From: Gammaproteobacteria bacterium | Lineage (GTDB): Bacteria > Pseudomonadota > Gammaproteobacteria > JAJDOJ01 | NCBI GenBank assembly: GCA_022340215.1 | Contig: JAJDOJ010000262.1 | Span: 1-32,175, forward strand | Direction: 5' to 3' | DNA: 32,175 nt | Shown here: piece after piece, positions 16,759 through 24,405 of the stretch | Layout: every line of letters begins with the position of its first letter | Position numbering within the stretch: position 1 is the stretch's first letter | The notes under the pieces: generated by a model | What the model saw: only the letters and a program-made list of their open reading frames with translations | What the model was told of the DNA's origin: nothing | Databases searched by the model: none | Program-made: the position numbers and the translations under genes

Positions 16759-17027
16759 CGAGGCTGCGGATCAAGGTGGTGCCCTCGTCCTCGAAAGACG
16801 TCATCGCCGAGTGGCTCGACGATGCCCTGAAAGTCCGCGTCAGGGCGCCCGCGGAGAAGGGCAGGGCCAACGCGGCGGTGGTGAAACTCCTGGAACGTAC
16901 CCTGGCGCTGCCCAAGGGGCGCCTTCGGATTCTCTCGGGAAAGACCTCCGGCTGGAAGGTCGTCGAGATTCCGGGGATGTCGGAGTCGGAGGTTCTGGAG
17001 CGGCTTTTCGAAATCCCCCCGGGCTGA
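16755..17027 (+). CDS. DUF167 (YggU-family) protein
   Basis: This 90-residue protein shows the DUF167 signature: RIKVVPSSSKDVIAEW, VRVRAPAEKGRANAAVVKLL and ILSGKTSGWKVVEI. The family is small, widespread and of unknown function, and is often encoded next to YggT or YggS, which are not here. It overlaps the transglutaminase-like gene by four bases. Downstream lies the MITE at 17048, only about 20 bases past the stop. Confidence 0.93.
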   Translation: MTRLRIKVVPSSSKDVIAEWLDDALKVRVRAPAEKGRANAAVVKLLERTLALPKGRLRILSGKTSGWKVVEIPGMSESEVLERLFEIPPG

Positions 17028-17047
17028 GCAGTCGCGGGACGACACCC

Positions 17048-17287
17048 TAGGCGATTTCTGTCAAATGACATACCATCCTGCTTGTCTTTTCGTCCGTCCT
17101 CTGTGTTGCGGCAACCGTTCCATCGTTCGACGATGCGCCTGTTGTCGCGTCTTGATGACGAACGATCCCGGCGCGGCGCTGTCCCTGCTTTGCTTGGGCA
17201 CCGGTCTTGGGCTTCCTGCCCAAGCCGTTCACTGCTTCGCAGTTCACCCGGCGCGATCCGGTATGCCATTTTCCGGCAATCGCCTTA
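17048..17287 (+). repeat. MITE-like element, complete copy B (about 240 bp)
   Basis: The left end reads TAGGCGATTTCTGTCAAATG and the right end, on the opposite strand, TAAGGCGATTGCCGGAAAAT; about 21 of 27 terminal bases agree, then both run CATACC. TA at both edges fits a TA target duplication. The interior holds a long imperfect central palindrome (around 17108-17146) and a second hairpin in which CTTGGGC pairs with GCCCAAG. No transposase is encoded; short frames inside are spurious. It lies between the DUF167 and RidA genes. Confidence 0.88.
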
Positions 17288-17379
17288 TCCCAGGCCCGAG
17301 GCAACCCAACATGTCGCGAATCGGGTAAGATCGTAGGTATCCATATCATCGGGTGCGACGCTATGGCGAGGGTAAGAGA

Positions 17380-17793
17380 ATGAAGCGGGAGTCGGTGAAT
17401 CCCTGGGACTGGGGCCTGAAATGGAACATGGATCAGGGGGAGCTGGTCTCGGGGGCGGGCCGGATGCTGCACTGTTCAGGTCAGGTGGCCGTGGAGCCCG
17501 ATCCGGATTCGGAGATCGGCATCCGGGTGATGCATGCCGGAGACATCAGGGGGCAGATGGAATCGGCCTTGTCGAACATCGATACCGTGCTCGCCGCGGC
17601 CGGGATGACGCGGGCAAACATAATCACCGTGCGTTCCTTCACGACCAACATCGACGGGTTCCTCGCGAACTACGACGTGTATTCGGACTGGATCGCGGCG
17701 GCGGGCATCAGGCCTTCCCTATCGCTGCTCGGTGTGCAGCGGCTGGTCCTGCCCCGCCTCATGGTCGAGATCGAGGTGACTGCCGCGGACTAG
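17380..17793 (+). CDS. RidA/YjgF-family protein
   Basis: From the ATG at 17380, preceded by GAGGGTAAGAGA, the product has 137 residues. It shows the YjgF/YER057c/UK114 pattern: HCSGQVAVEP, MESALSNIDTVLAAAGMTRANII and the C-terminal RPSLSLLGVQRLVLPRLMVEIE, which keeps an Arg and the closing strand. Classical RidA members hydrolyse reactive enamine/imine intermediates of amino-acid metabolism. This one starts with an unusual NPWDWGLKWNMDQGE segment and belongs to a divergent subfamily, so its substrate is uncertain. The tag gene follows 48 bases later and may be co-transcribed. Confidence 0.88.
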   Translation: MKRESVNPWDWGLKWNMDQGELVSGAGRMLHCSGQVAVEPDPDSEIGIRVMHAGDIRGQMESALSNIDTVLAAAGMTRANIITVRSFTTNIDGFLANYDVYSDWIAAAGIRPSLSLLGVQRLVLPRLMVEIEVTAAD

Positions 17794-17841
17794 CGGACAT
17801 CGTGAGATATCGGCAACGGCATACCCCCCGGGAGATTGCCT

Positions 17842-18426
17842 TTGGTAAGGAGATGCGCCTGGTGCGGCAGCGACCCCCTCTACGTCGCCTACCATGACGA
17901 TGAATGGGGTGTCCCGGCACGCGACGATCGGCATCTGTTCGAGATGCTGATCCTGGAGGGCGCACAGGCGGGCTTGAGCTGGTCGACGATCCTGAAGAAA
18001 AGGGAGAACTATCGGATCGCCTTCGACGGGTTCGATGTGGAACGGGTGGCGGCCTACCAGGATCGAGACGTCCAGCGGCTGTTGGGAGATCGCGGCATCG
18101 TCCGCAACCGGCTCAAGGTCGCATCGGCCCTCCGGAACGCGCGAGCCACATTGGAGGTCACCAGAGAATTCGGCAGCTTCGCTGCATACCTCTGGGGTTT
18201 CGTCGATGACACCCCGATACGCAATGCCTGGAAGTCTCTCGAAGAGATCCCCGCGAGCACGGAGGTATCCGACCGCATGAGCCGGGAACTGAAGAAACGT
18301 GGTTTCAACTTCGTTGGATCGACGATCTGCTATGCCTTCATGCAGGCCGTTGGCATGGTGAACGATCACACCACGGACTGCTTCCGCTACGACGCGATCC
18401 ATGTTCTGCCGCGCGGGTCGGGTTGA
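17842..18426 (+). CDS. tag: DNA-3-methyladenine glycosylase I
   Basis: The product is a close match to the Tag family over its full length: CAWCGSDPLYVAYHDDEWGVP at the start, LEGAQAGLSWSTILKKRENYR with the catalytic Glu (residue 39), then KKRGFNFVGSTICYAFMQAVGMVNDH. The structural zinc ligands are present (Cys5, His18, and the C-terminal HTTDC). The enzyme excises 3-methyladenine from alkylated DNA in base-excision repair. A TTG start is needed; the TTG at 17842 is preferred because GGGAG lies seven bases before it, and the TTG at 17836 is an alternative. At 194 residues it is a few longer than the E. coli protein. Confidence 0.95.
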   Translation: MVRRCAWCGSDPLYVAYHDDEWGVPARDDRHLFEMLILEGAQAGLSWSTILKKRENYRIAFDGFDVERVAAYQDRDVQRLLGDRGIVRNRLKVASALRNARATLEVTREFGSFAAYLWGFVDDTPIRNAWKSLEEIPASTEVSDRMSRELKKRGFNFVGSTICYAFMQAVGMVNDHTTDCFRYDAIHVLPRGSG

Positions 18427-18511
18427 CGGCTGCGCGTTTTCCCCCGCGCCCTGCTGCTACCCCGAGGGTCGGCGTATCCCGGCACCCCCGCTTGAGAACA
18501 ACAGGTCCAGT

Positions 18512-18914
18512 TCATCGCCCAGCGCTGTCCCGCTGCTCGATACGTCCCCGGTTCATGACGCCGATCTCGTCCGCCATGGCGAATGCCTCGTGCTGGTCAT
18601 GGGTGACCAGGATCGTTGTCGGCGATGGTGAGGTGGGGAAACAGGGCGAAATCCTGAAACTCCATGCCGACCCGCCGTCTCTCCGGCGCCAGCGCGTGGT
18701 CGCGGGTGCCGACCCGGTGGCCGTGCAGGTGAATCTCCCCGGAATGGATCGACTCGAATCCGGCAATGGCACGTAGCAGGGTGATCTTGCCGCAACCACC
18801 GGGTCCGAGCAGACACCCGATCCGTCCCTCCGGAAGCCGCAGGGAAACGTTTTCCACTACCTTGGTCGCACCGAACGCAACGCCGACGCCTTCCAGGCCG
18901 AGCCTGTCCGTCAT
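18512..18914 (-). pseudogene. Remnant of ferric-iron ABC transporter ATPase (FbpC type)
   Basis: The N-terminal part is clear: an ATG at 18914, then [20 protein letters not shown] and [19 protein letters not shown]. The Walker A region reads GCGKITLL, with Ile where a Thr or Ser should bind the nucleotide phosphate. Right after TIADN the frame shifts and the sequence jumps to [20 protein letters not shown], so about 100 codons are missing, including the LSGGQ signature and Walker B. It cannot make a working ATPase. It follows the broken permease pieces in normal fbpB-fbpC order on the minus strand. Confidence 0.88.
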
Positions 18915-18919
18915 CTCGG

Positions 18920-19300
18920 TCGACCTGCGACACGCGACTTAGGCTGATGAGTCGGCTCAGCAGGATCACGGGGATGATGCCGGCCAGAACGATGGCGAGC
19001 GCAGAACTGGCGGCGTCGGCCAGACGCTCGTCGGTGGCCAGCTCATAGGTCCTCACCGCCAGGGTGTTGAAGTTGAACGGTCGCAGAATCAGGGTCGCCG
19101 GCAGTTCCTTCATGACGTCCACGAATACCCGTAGCACCGCGGAGAGCAGACTGGCGCGCATCATCGGCATATGAATCCGCATCAGCACTCCCCGCGGCGG
19201 CTGTCCGAGAGAACGCGCCGCCTCGTCCATGGTAGTACTGATCTTGCCCAGGCCGGCAGGCGGCCCGGCCCAGGTGGAGGGGTAGAGCGCCGGCATGTTC
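18920..19300 (-). pseudogene. Remnant of ferric-iron ABC transporter permease, C-terminal part
   Basis: The minus strand encodes the C-terminal end of an FbpB-type permease, including MDEAARSLGQ (the EAA-loop region), RIHMPMMRASLLSAVLRVFV, VMKELPATLILRPFNFNTLA and the last hydrophobic helix SALAIVLAGIIPVILLSR. The start and stop are lost; the frame runs out of the domain at both edges. Boundaries are approximate. It is separated from its N-terminal half by the REP-like pair. Confidence 0.85.
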
Positions 19301-19340
19301 TCAACCGACTTTCCGGTTGGGATCCGCAGACACCCATGAC

Positions 19341-19442
19341 GGTGGAACCGCTGCGCTTGTTCCACCCTACGCAAAGTCATGACTCACTGAAAGCACGTAA
19401 AAACCGTAGGTCGGATCAAGCGAAGCGGATCCGGCATGCTAC
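19341..19442. repeat. Inverted pair of REP-like palindromes
   Basis: Two related units face each other. On the minus strand 19341-19370 begins GTAGGGTGGAACAAGCGCAG, and on the plus strand 19406-19442 begins GTAGGTCGGATCAAGCGAAG. Each is itself an imperfect palindrome around AAGCG(C/A)AGCGG. This is the layout of REP/BIME-type extragenic repeats. The pair sits exactly in the gap between the two halves of the broken permease gene. Confidence 0.75.
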
Positions 19443-19444
19443 GG

Positions 19445-19695
19445 GTGCTGAAACTGGGCTCGACGTAGATTCCGCGAAGTCAGGTCATCTGGATATAGGC
19501 CGGGATGGCCATCGGCAGCAGCATGGCCCATTTCGAATAGCCGACGTCCCGGAAAGCGGTACATACGGCATATCCAGGCCGCGGAGACGCCGATCGCCAG
19601 CGTCCCGATCGCCACACCCAGCATCAGCAACAGGGAGTTCGCGATGTAGTCGGCGAGCACCGTCTCCCTCAAGTGCTGCCACACTTCGCCGCCTG
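19445..19695 (-). pseudogene. Remnant of ferric-iron ABC transporter permease, N-terminal part
   Basis: The minus strand encodes EVWQHLRETVLADYIANSLL and LMLGVAIGTLAIGVSAAW, then RMYRFPGRRLFE, after which one extra base shifts the frame; the next frame continues WAMLLPMAIPAYIQMT and stops. This is the start of an FbpB-type inner-membrane permease. The true N-terminus is missing because the reading frame is fused directly to the binding-protein fragment. Boundaries are approximate. Confidence 0.85.
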
Positions 19696-19915
19696 ACGGT
19701 GGACGGGAGAAATTGGCGACCAGGCCCCTGGCCCACTTCTCCGTGGCTTCCTCACCGTCGCTCTCGATCATGGAGGCGACGAGGGACTGGTTGTAGACGT
19801 TGCCGGAGGAGCGGATGCAGATCCGCTTGCGCCACCGGTCCGATGCAAGATCCTCGTCGGCGGCGACGACCGCGCCCGGAATCGTGTCCGGAATGCCGAG
19901 TGCCAGGAAGGCCTA
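19695..19915 (-). pseudogene. Remnant of ferric-iron binding protein (FbpA type)
   Basis: The minus strand encodes VVAADEDLASDRWRKRICIR, SSGNVYNQSLVASMIESDGE and ATEKWARGLVANFSRPPSGG, the central part of periplasmic ferric-iron binding proteins. The signal peptide and N-terminal domain are missing and the half MITE lies just beyond. The C-terminal domain is deleted, so the frame runs straight into the permease fragment. Boundaries are approximate. Confidence 0.83.
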
Positions 19916-19956
19916 TGTCCAGTATTTCATTGTCGCTTACCACTCCATCAGTATTT

Positions 19957-20039
19957 AAGGCGATTTCTGTCAAATGACATACCATCCTGCTTGTCTTTTC
20001 ATCCGTCCTCTGTGTTGCGACAACAGGGCCATAGTTCGT
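19957..20039 (+). repeat. Half MITE-like element, copy C
   Basis: TAAGGCGATTTCTGTC starts the element and it follows copies A and B through CATAGTTCG, then diverges. The break falls in the loop of the central hairpin, so this copy is the left half only. It lies between the Fur-box-like site and the truncated binding-protein fragment. Confidence 0.85.
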
Positions 20040-20051
20040 ACAGAATGGCGC

Positions 20052-20071
20052 AAATGATAAGCAATCTCATT
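20052..20071 (-). promoter_or_regulatory. Fur-box-like operator
   Basis: AAATGATAAGCAATCTCATT is an imperfect inverted repeat. Its core, 20055-20069, matches the 7-1-7 Fur consensus TGATAATnATTATCA at 11 of 14 fixed positions. It lies immediately upstream of the fbp remnant on the minus strand, where an iron-repressed promoter would be expected, and after the OPT gene stop. The half MITE now separates it from the broken binding-protein gene. Confidence 0.6.
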
Positions 20072-20097
20072 GTCGATCTGAATCCCGGCTTCCCGCC

Positions 20098-21822
20098 TTA
20101 GAACCAGACCCTGATGACGCCATACAGGCTTTCCCCGGCGACGAGTCCGGCCGCGATGCTGAGCAGGAAGCGAGCTGACCAGTGGGGCGCGAACCGGTGC
20201 AGGATGGCGGCGAGGAGCGCGCCGAGGAAAAGAGTGATCGAGATACCCGCCGGCATAACGAAGGCGAGGCCGAGGGTTGTGCCGCTCGGCAGCCATACCA
20301 GCCGGGGGCCGCGGATGCGCCGTTCGAGCAGTGCCAGCACGATCCCGAATACCGCCGCGATAGCCATGGCGAACATCGCCGAGGGGGGAATACTGCCGAG
20401 GCCGTGCGTCAGGCTGTCGGCCACCGCCTTCCAGGTCGCCACCGCCGGGGCGGGCCACTCCGGGGTCAGAAGCTGCCGCTCTGGATCGGAAATCAGTTTC
20501 AGGTAGACCAGGCTCCCGACCAGGCTGCCGGTGAGGATCCCCGCGCACTGCGCGACGACCTGGAACCCGGGACTGGCGCCGATCAGGTGTCCCGCGCGGA
20601 AGTCATTCAGCAGGTCGGCGCACTGGCCGGCGGCGCCGCCGGCGACATTGGCGGTCATCAGGTTGGTCACCGGCTTGCCCGGGGCCATTACGGCAAAGCT
20701 GAGCTGCGACACCTTACCGATGGCGCCGATTGGCGGGATACCGGTCTCGCCGGTCACGCGCGCCGCAACCATGGCGAGCGCGAAGGCCATCGGGATGGCG
20801 GCAACGGCCATGCTCCAGTGAACGTCGAACAGGAGCATCTGCAGCACGATGGCCAGACCAGCGGCCAGGGCGAATCCACCGAGCCGCGCACCCTGGCCAG
20901 GTTCGCGGCCGCGGGCGGCGCCACGGACCGTCACGTTGTCGGCCCGGTGTAGCAGTGCGGCCGCGAAGCCGACCAGACTCGTGGTGACCATCAGGGTGAC
21001 GCCGGGCCACAACAGCCAGCCGACCAGGGGCTGGAACCAGTTTTCGGCACCCGCCACGTCCACGACACCCCGGTCGATCAGCTCGGGGGCCGCCAGGCCC
21101 CAGGCCAGCAGGGCGCCGGCGAGCAGGCCCAGCCCCGCCCGGAGTCCAATGATGCTGCCGAAGCCGAGCAGGAGCAGCGAGGGATCGAAGGCGAGGGTCA
21201 GCTTCTGCGCGGAGAACGACGGCGCCCAGCGCGGGATCTGCCACAGGAAGTCATCGACCGCGTTGAACGCGGCCGCCGCGCTCAGGCTGCCGAACAGCAT
21301 GCCCACGCGGCGCATCGCCTCGCGACCGTGGCTGAAGATGTCGCGCATGGTCTCGGCGGTCGCGACGCCAGCCGGAAACGCGAGCCTTGATTCGACGATC
21401 AGGCGAGGGCGCAGGTACCAGCCGACCCAGACGCCGAGAAAACTGACCGCGAACACCCAGGCTGTCAGGGTCGTCCACGGCAGGTTTTTCCCGGTGATCA
21501 GCGCGAGCGCGGGGATCGGCGCGACCAGCCCGCCGGAGATGATCGACGCCGCGGACGAGGCCGCGGTCTGGTTGATGTTGCTCTCCAGGATTCCCCACGG
21601 CGCGATCCGGAACCAGCGCGCCAGCGGCATCCAGAACGCAAAACCCAGCAGCAGGGCCGTGATCGACATATTGAACGACCAGCCGATCTTGAGACCCGAG
21701 TAGACGTTGCAGGGAGCGAGCAGCGCCCCGAGCACGACGCCGGTCACCAGCGCGCGCAGCGTCAGCTCCCGGGGGCGACCGGTAATCGGTGTCGTCGCGG
21801 AAGAAGGCGTGGACAGGGCCAT
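20098..21822 (-). CDS. OPT-family oligopeptide transporter
   Basis: This 574-residue, very hydrophobic protein has many predicted membrane helices. It carries features of bacterial OPT proteins: the N-terminal LRALVTGVVLGALLAPCNVY and SGLKIGWSFNMSITALLLGF, NINQTAASSAASIISGG in the middle, and ARVTGETGIPPIGAIGKVSQ. OPT proteins move small peptides or metal chelates across the inner membrane with protons. The ATG at 21822 has no clear ribosome site. The gene ends 27 bases before the Fur-box-like site of the neighbouring fbp scar, but reads away from it in no shared operon. The substrate cannot be assigned. Confidence 0.93.
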   Translation of the reverse strand: MALSTPSSATTPITGRPRELTLRALVTGVVLGALLAPCNVYSGLKIGWSFNMSITALLLGFAFWMPLARWFRIAPWGILESNINQTAASSAASIISGGLVAPIPALALITGKNLPWTTLTAWVFAVSFLGVWVGWYLRPRLIVESRLAFPAGVATAETMRDIFSHGREAMRRVGMLFGSLSAAAAFNAVDDFLWQIPRWAPSFSAQKLTLAFDPSLLLLGFGSIIGLRAGLGLLAGALLAWGLAAPELIDRGVVDVAGAENWFQPLVGWLLWPGVTLMVTTSLVGFAAALLHRADNVTVRGAARGREPGQGARLGGFALAAGLAIVLQMLLFDVHWSMAVAAIPMAFALAMVAARVTGETGIPPIGAIGKVSQLSFAVMAPGKPVTNLMTANVAGGAAGQCADLLNDFRAGHLIGASPGFQVVAQCAGILTGSLVGSLVYLKLISDPERQLLTPEWPAPAVATWKAVADSLTHGLGSIPPSAMFAMAIAAVFGIVLALLERRIRGPRLVWLPSGTTLGLAFVMPAGISITLFLGALLAAILHRFAPHWSARFLLSIAAGLVAGESLYGVIRVWF

Positions 21823-21932
21823 CGGTCGGGAGATTGTAGGGCATCCCGCACCCGGGCGTGCGGGGCCCGCGCGGACCGCTCTGGCTTCATGCGGGGTTGC
21901 CTACGCCAGCCCGGCATCGAGCTCTGCGTGTC

Positions 21933-21950
21933 GCCCGGGAGGGCTTTTTT
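21933..21950 (+). terminator. Short hairpin with T6 tract upstream of the SDR gene
   Basis: GCCC at 21933-21936 pairs with GGGC at 21941-21944 and is followed by six T residues. The stem is short. It lies between the divergent OPT and SDR genes and reads toward the SDR gene, so it would act as a leader attenuator, if it is functional at all. Confidence 0.3.
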
Positions 21951-22061
21951 GTTTATTATTACTGTTCCAGATCAATATCGACCATCGACCGCCTCGACGA
22001 GACCGCGCACGAGTCCGGCTCCGTCCGCGCCATTCATCTCAACCGCGTCACATCGTTCAAC

Positions 22062-22775
22062 ATGAACACGACAACACGTATCGCAGTGGTTACCGGCACA
22101 AACCGGGGTCTCGGTCTCGAGACCTGCCGGCAGCTTGCCGCTCAGGGAATCCGGGTGATGATGACCAGCCGATCTGAAGAGAAGGGACGTCAGACGGCAG
22201 AACGGCTCCAGGCAGAGGGGCTGGATGTGGTCTTCTTTCCGCTGGATGTGACCGACCCCGATGGCCCAATGCGGCTTTCGGCGTACGTGCGCGAAACCTT
22301 TGGCCGCCTGGACATCCTCGTGAATAATGCCGGCATCTTTCCCGATCCCTGGGGAACGGAGGTCTCCAGTGTGTTCCGCGCCGATGTCGCCACCGTCCGT
22401 GCTGCGATGGAGACCAACACCTACGGCGCGCTGCGTCTGATGCAGGCCTTGATTCCGCTTATGCAGGGAAGCGGAAACGTGGTCAACGTCTCCTCCGGCA
22501 TGGGACAGCTTAGCGACATGAACGGGTGCTGCCCGGGCTACCGCCTGTCCAAGTCCGGCCTCAACGCCCTGACCCGTATCTTCGCCGACGAGCTCCGGGA
22601 TACCGGCGTCAAGATCAACTCGGTCTGCCCCGGATGGGTGCGCACCGACATGGGCGGATCAAACGCGGAGCGTAGCGTCGAGCAGGGCGCCCAGGGCATC
22701 GTGTGGGCCGCGACCTTGGACGAAAGCGGCCCGAGTGGTGGATTCTTCCGCGACGGGAAAGCCATTCCCTGGTAG
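22062..22775 (+). CDS. Short-chain dehydrogenase/reductase
   Basis: From the ATG at 22062 the product has 237 residues with the classical SDR layout: cofactor motif TGTNRGLG (11-18), NNAG at 88-91, catalytic Ser145 in NVSSGMG, and Tyr160/Lys164 in GYRLSKSGL, then [12 protein letters not shown]. It resembles carbonyl-reductase-type SDRs that use NADPH; the substrate is unknown. The frame is open upstream, but the Rossmann fold begins at once from this ATG. The ribosome site is weak. It is divergent from the OPT gene. Just after the stop lie overlapping GGGTG/CACCC repeats that can form a small hairpin at 22776-22793. Confidence 0.92.
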   Translation: MNTTTRIAVVTGTNRGLGLETCRQLAAQGIRVMMTSRSEEKGRQTAERLQAEGLDVVFFPLDVTDPDGPMRLSAYVRETFGRLDILVNNAGIFPDPWGTEVSSVFRADVATVRAAMETNTYGALRLMQALIPLMQGSGNVVNVSSGMGQLSDMNGCCPGYRLSKSGLNALTRIFADELRDTGVKINSVCPGWVRTDMGGSNAERSVEQGAQGIVWAATLDESGPSGGFFRDGKAIPW

Positions 22776-22980
22776 AAGGGTGTTTCACCCCTTGAGGGTG
22801 CGTGCCCGGATTCGGGTTCGGTTGCCGGAGTCATCTGGATGAAGCGGTATCGTATCGCGTCCGGAATGGGTTTGGTTTTTTGGTTCTCGAGCATGCCGGG
22901 CGGTAGCCGGTGGAGCCGATGACGATCATTTGAGCGAGCCCGTCTTCAGATTTCCGTAACCACCATCGGGAGCCGTCAAG

Positions 22981-24057
22981 TTGACGAGAACAGCTACCCT
23001 GCTTGCTCGATTGGCAGTCACCGCCTTTGTGCTGTCGCCCCTTTCACCGCTGGTCTCGATCGCGGACGAGCGGTGCGACGACGCGTTGACGGTCGTTGAA
23101 GACACCATGGTGCGGCTGGCGGCGGACCGCATCGACGGCGTCCTGGGCGCCGTTGCCGACAGCACACGCGCGCTCGGCGATACCTACGGACGGCTGGCGA
23201 CAGAGCAGGCGGGGCAGACGCCGCCTGACAGCGAGCGCTGGCTCGCGCTGCGCACGACGCGAGGCCATACGACTGGCCTGCGCACCTGGCCCTCGGATCT
23301 CAAGTCACCGCCGGCGTTCCAGGCGCCGTACCCGGGCTTCTACAGCTTCGACGGTCGCACCCTGACCAAGGCGGTGCTCCGTCAGTTGGGCCTGTTCGAA
23401 AGCTTGGTGCCGACGTTCCGCAGCGCCTACGAGAGCTTCCCGTTCTCCTGGGTCTATGTCACGACCGCCGACAACGCGATGATGATCTATCCCTACGTGC
23501 CGATCGAAGAGGCGGTCAACGATGGCACACCCACCGAAACCGTCTACTACAAGGCGGCGGACTTCGACAAGCGGGCGGTAGGCTGGACAGCGCCCTATCT
23601 CGATCTGGTCGGAGCCGGCATGATGGTCACCGCGTCCTATCCGATCTACGACGGCGATCGATTGCTAGGGGTGTTGTCCCGCGACATCACGCTCAAGGAG
23701 CTCACCTCATCGGTGCTGTCGCGCCTCACCGACGACCGCGGCAGCGCATTGATCGTCGACGCCGACGGCCTGGCCATCGATGTCACCGATCCGGCGCTCG
23801 CCGGCGAGATCGATCGGGTCAATGCAAAGGCGGGCGCCGCGGTGCTCTATTACCGCACCGAGCGGGGCATGAGGGAGGCTGCTGCCAAAGGTGCCTTGGC
23901 GTCCGAGGCCGCCAGCATCAATGCTCTGGTAGAGCAGGTGCTGAGCCAGGCCGACAGCGCCGGGACCGTCCGGATCGGTCTGGACGGCCGGCGCGTACTG
24001 GCGGCGCGGATCGAGCGTACCGGTTGGCTCCTGGTCTTGATCCGGCAGCAGGAGTAG
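22981..24057 (+). CDS. Secreted double-Cache sensor-domain protein (orphan)
   Basis: A TTG at 22981, with GGGAG eight bases before it, opens a 358-residue protein. It begins with a signal peptide (about 1-28) and is otherwise a periplasmic double-Cache domain: FQAPYPGFYSFDGRTLTKAV, FSWVYVTTADNAMMIYPYVP, WTAPYLDLVGAGMMVTASYP and IYDGDRLLGVLSRDITLKEL are typical of dCache_1. Such domains usually sense small ligands for chemoreceptors or histidine kinases. Here no transmembrane or output domain follows, so it would be a soluble binding protein. Its partner is not evident. A short frame follows directly after its stop. Confidence 0.87.
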   Translation: MTRTATLLARLAVTAFVLSPLSPLVSIADERCDDALTVVEDTMVRLAADRIDGVLGAVADSTRALGDTYGRLATEQAGQTPPDSERWLALRTTRGHTTGLRTWPSDLKSPPAFQAPYPGFYSFDGRTLTKAVLRQLGLFESLVPTFRSAYESFPFSWVYVTTADNAMMIYPYVPIEEAVNDGTPTETVYYKAADFDKRAVGWTAPYLDLVGAGMMVTASYPIYDGDRLLGVLSRDITLKELTSSVLSRLTDDRGSALIVDADGLAIDVTDPALAGEIDRVNAKAGAAVLYYRTERGMREAAAKGALASEAASINALVEQVLSQADSAGTVRIGLDGRRVLAARIERTGWLLVLIRQQE

Positions 24058-24339
24058 TTGCGCGTGGCAGGGAAGGATCCAGTCGACCCTTTCGCCCAGC
24101 GCTGCGCCCCGCAACTCGTCGGAGAGCATTTTGCACACAAGGTCGCCTGGGGCAGTGCAGAGCTTGCCTCCGTGACCGGCGATTCAGCACCGCGCAGGTT
24201 GAGCGCTGACATAGCCCGGCACTTGGTAGCAGCTCAGGACAGCGACGGCACCTGGATGGCCGACCAGCCACACCACACGCGTGTGGACCAGAGCGCCGAG
24301 GTCGCGATCTGGCTTCTGGAGATCGCCGCGCTCCCGTAG
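24058..24339 (+). pseudogene. Possible C-terminal fragment of a terpene-cyclase-like repeat protein
   Basis: This frame starts immediately after the dCache stop codon, in the same frame, with TTG (24058) or GTG (24064) as possible starts. The 93 residues include EHFAHKVAWGSAELASVTGD, LVAAQDSDGTWMADQ and DQSAEVAIWLLEIAA. The QDSDGTW motif recalls the repeats of prenyltransferase/squalene-cyclase proteins and the segment reads like the end of a longer protein. No N-terminal part is present. It could be a remnant, or a short real gene translated with its neighbour; I am unsure. Confidence 0.42.
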
Positions 24340-24405
24340 GTAGATGAAGGAATCAGGATGGTCGATTCGGAATCAACCGAGGGTTCCGACGCCCAGTGCC
24401 GGATT

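Noticed and set aside
17065-17336. Short open frames inside the MITE
   Set aside because: The same peptides recur wherever the repeat occurs, in either orientation, with no ribosome site; they are by-products of the repeat.
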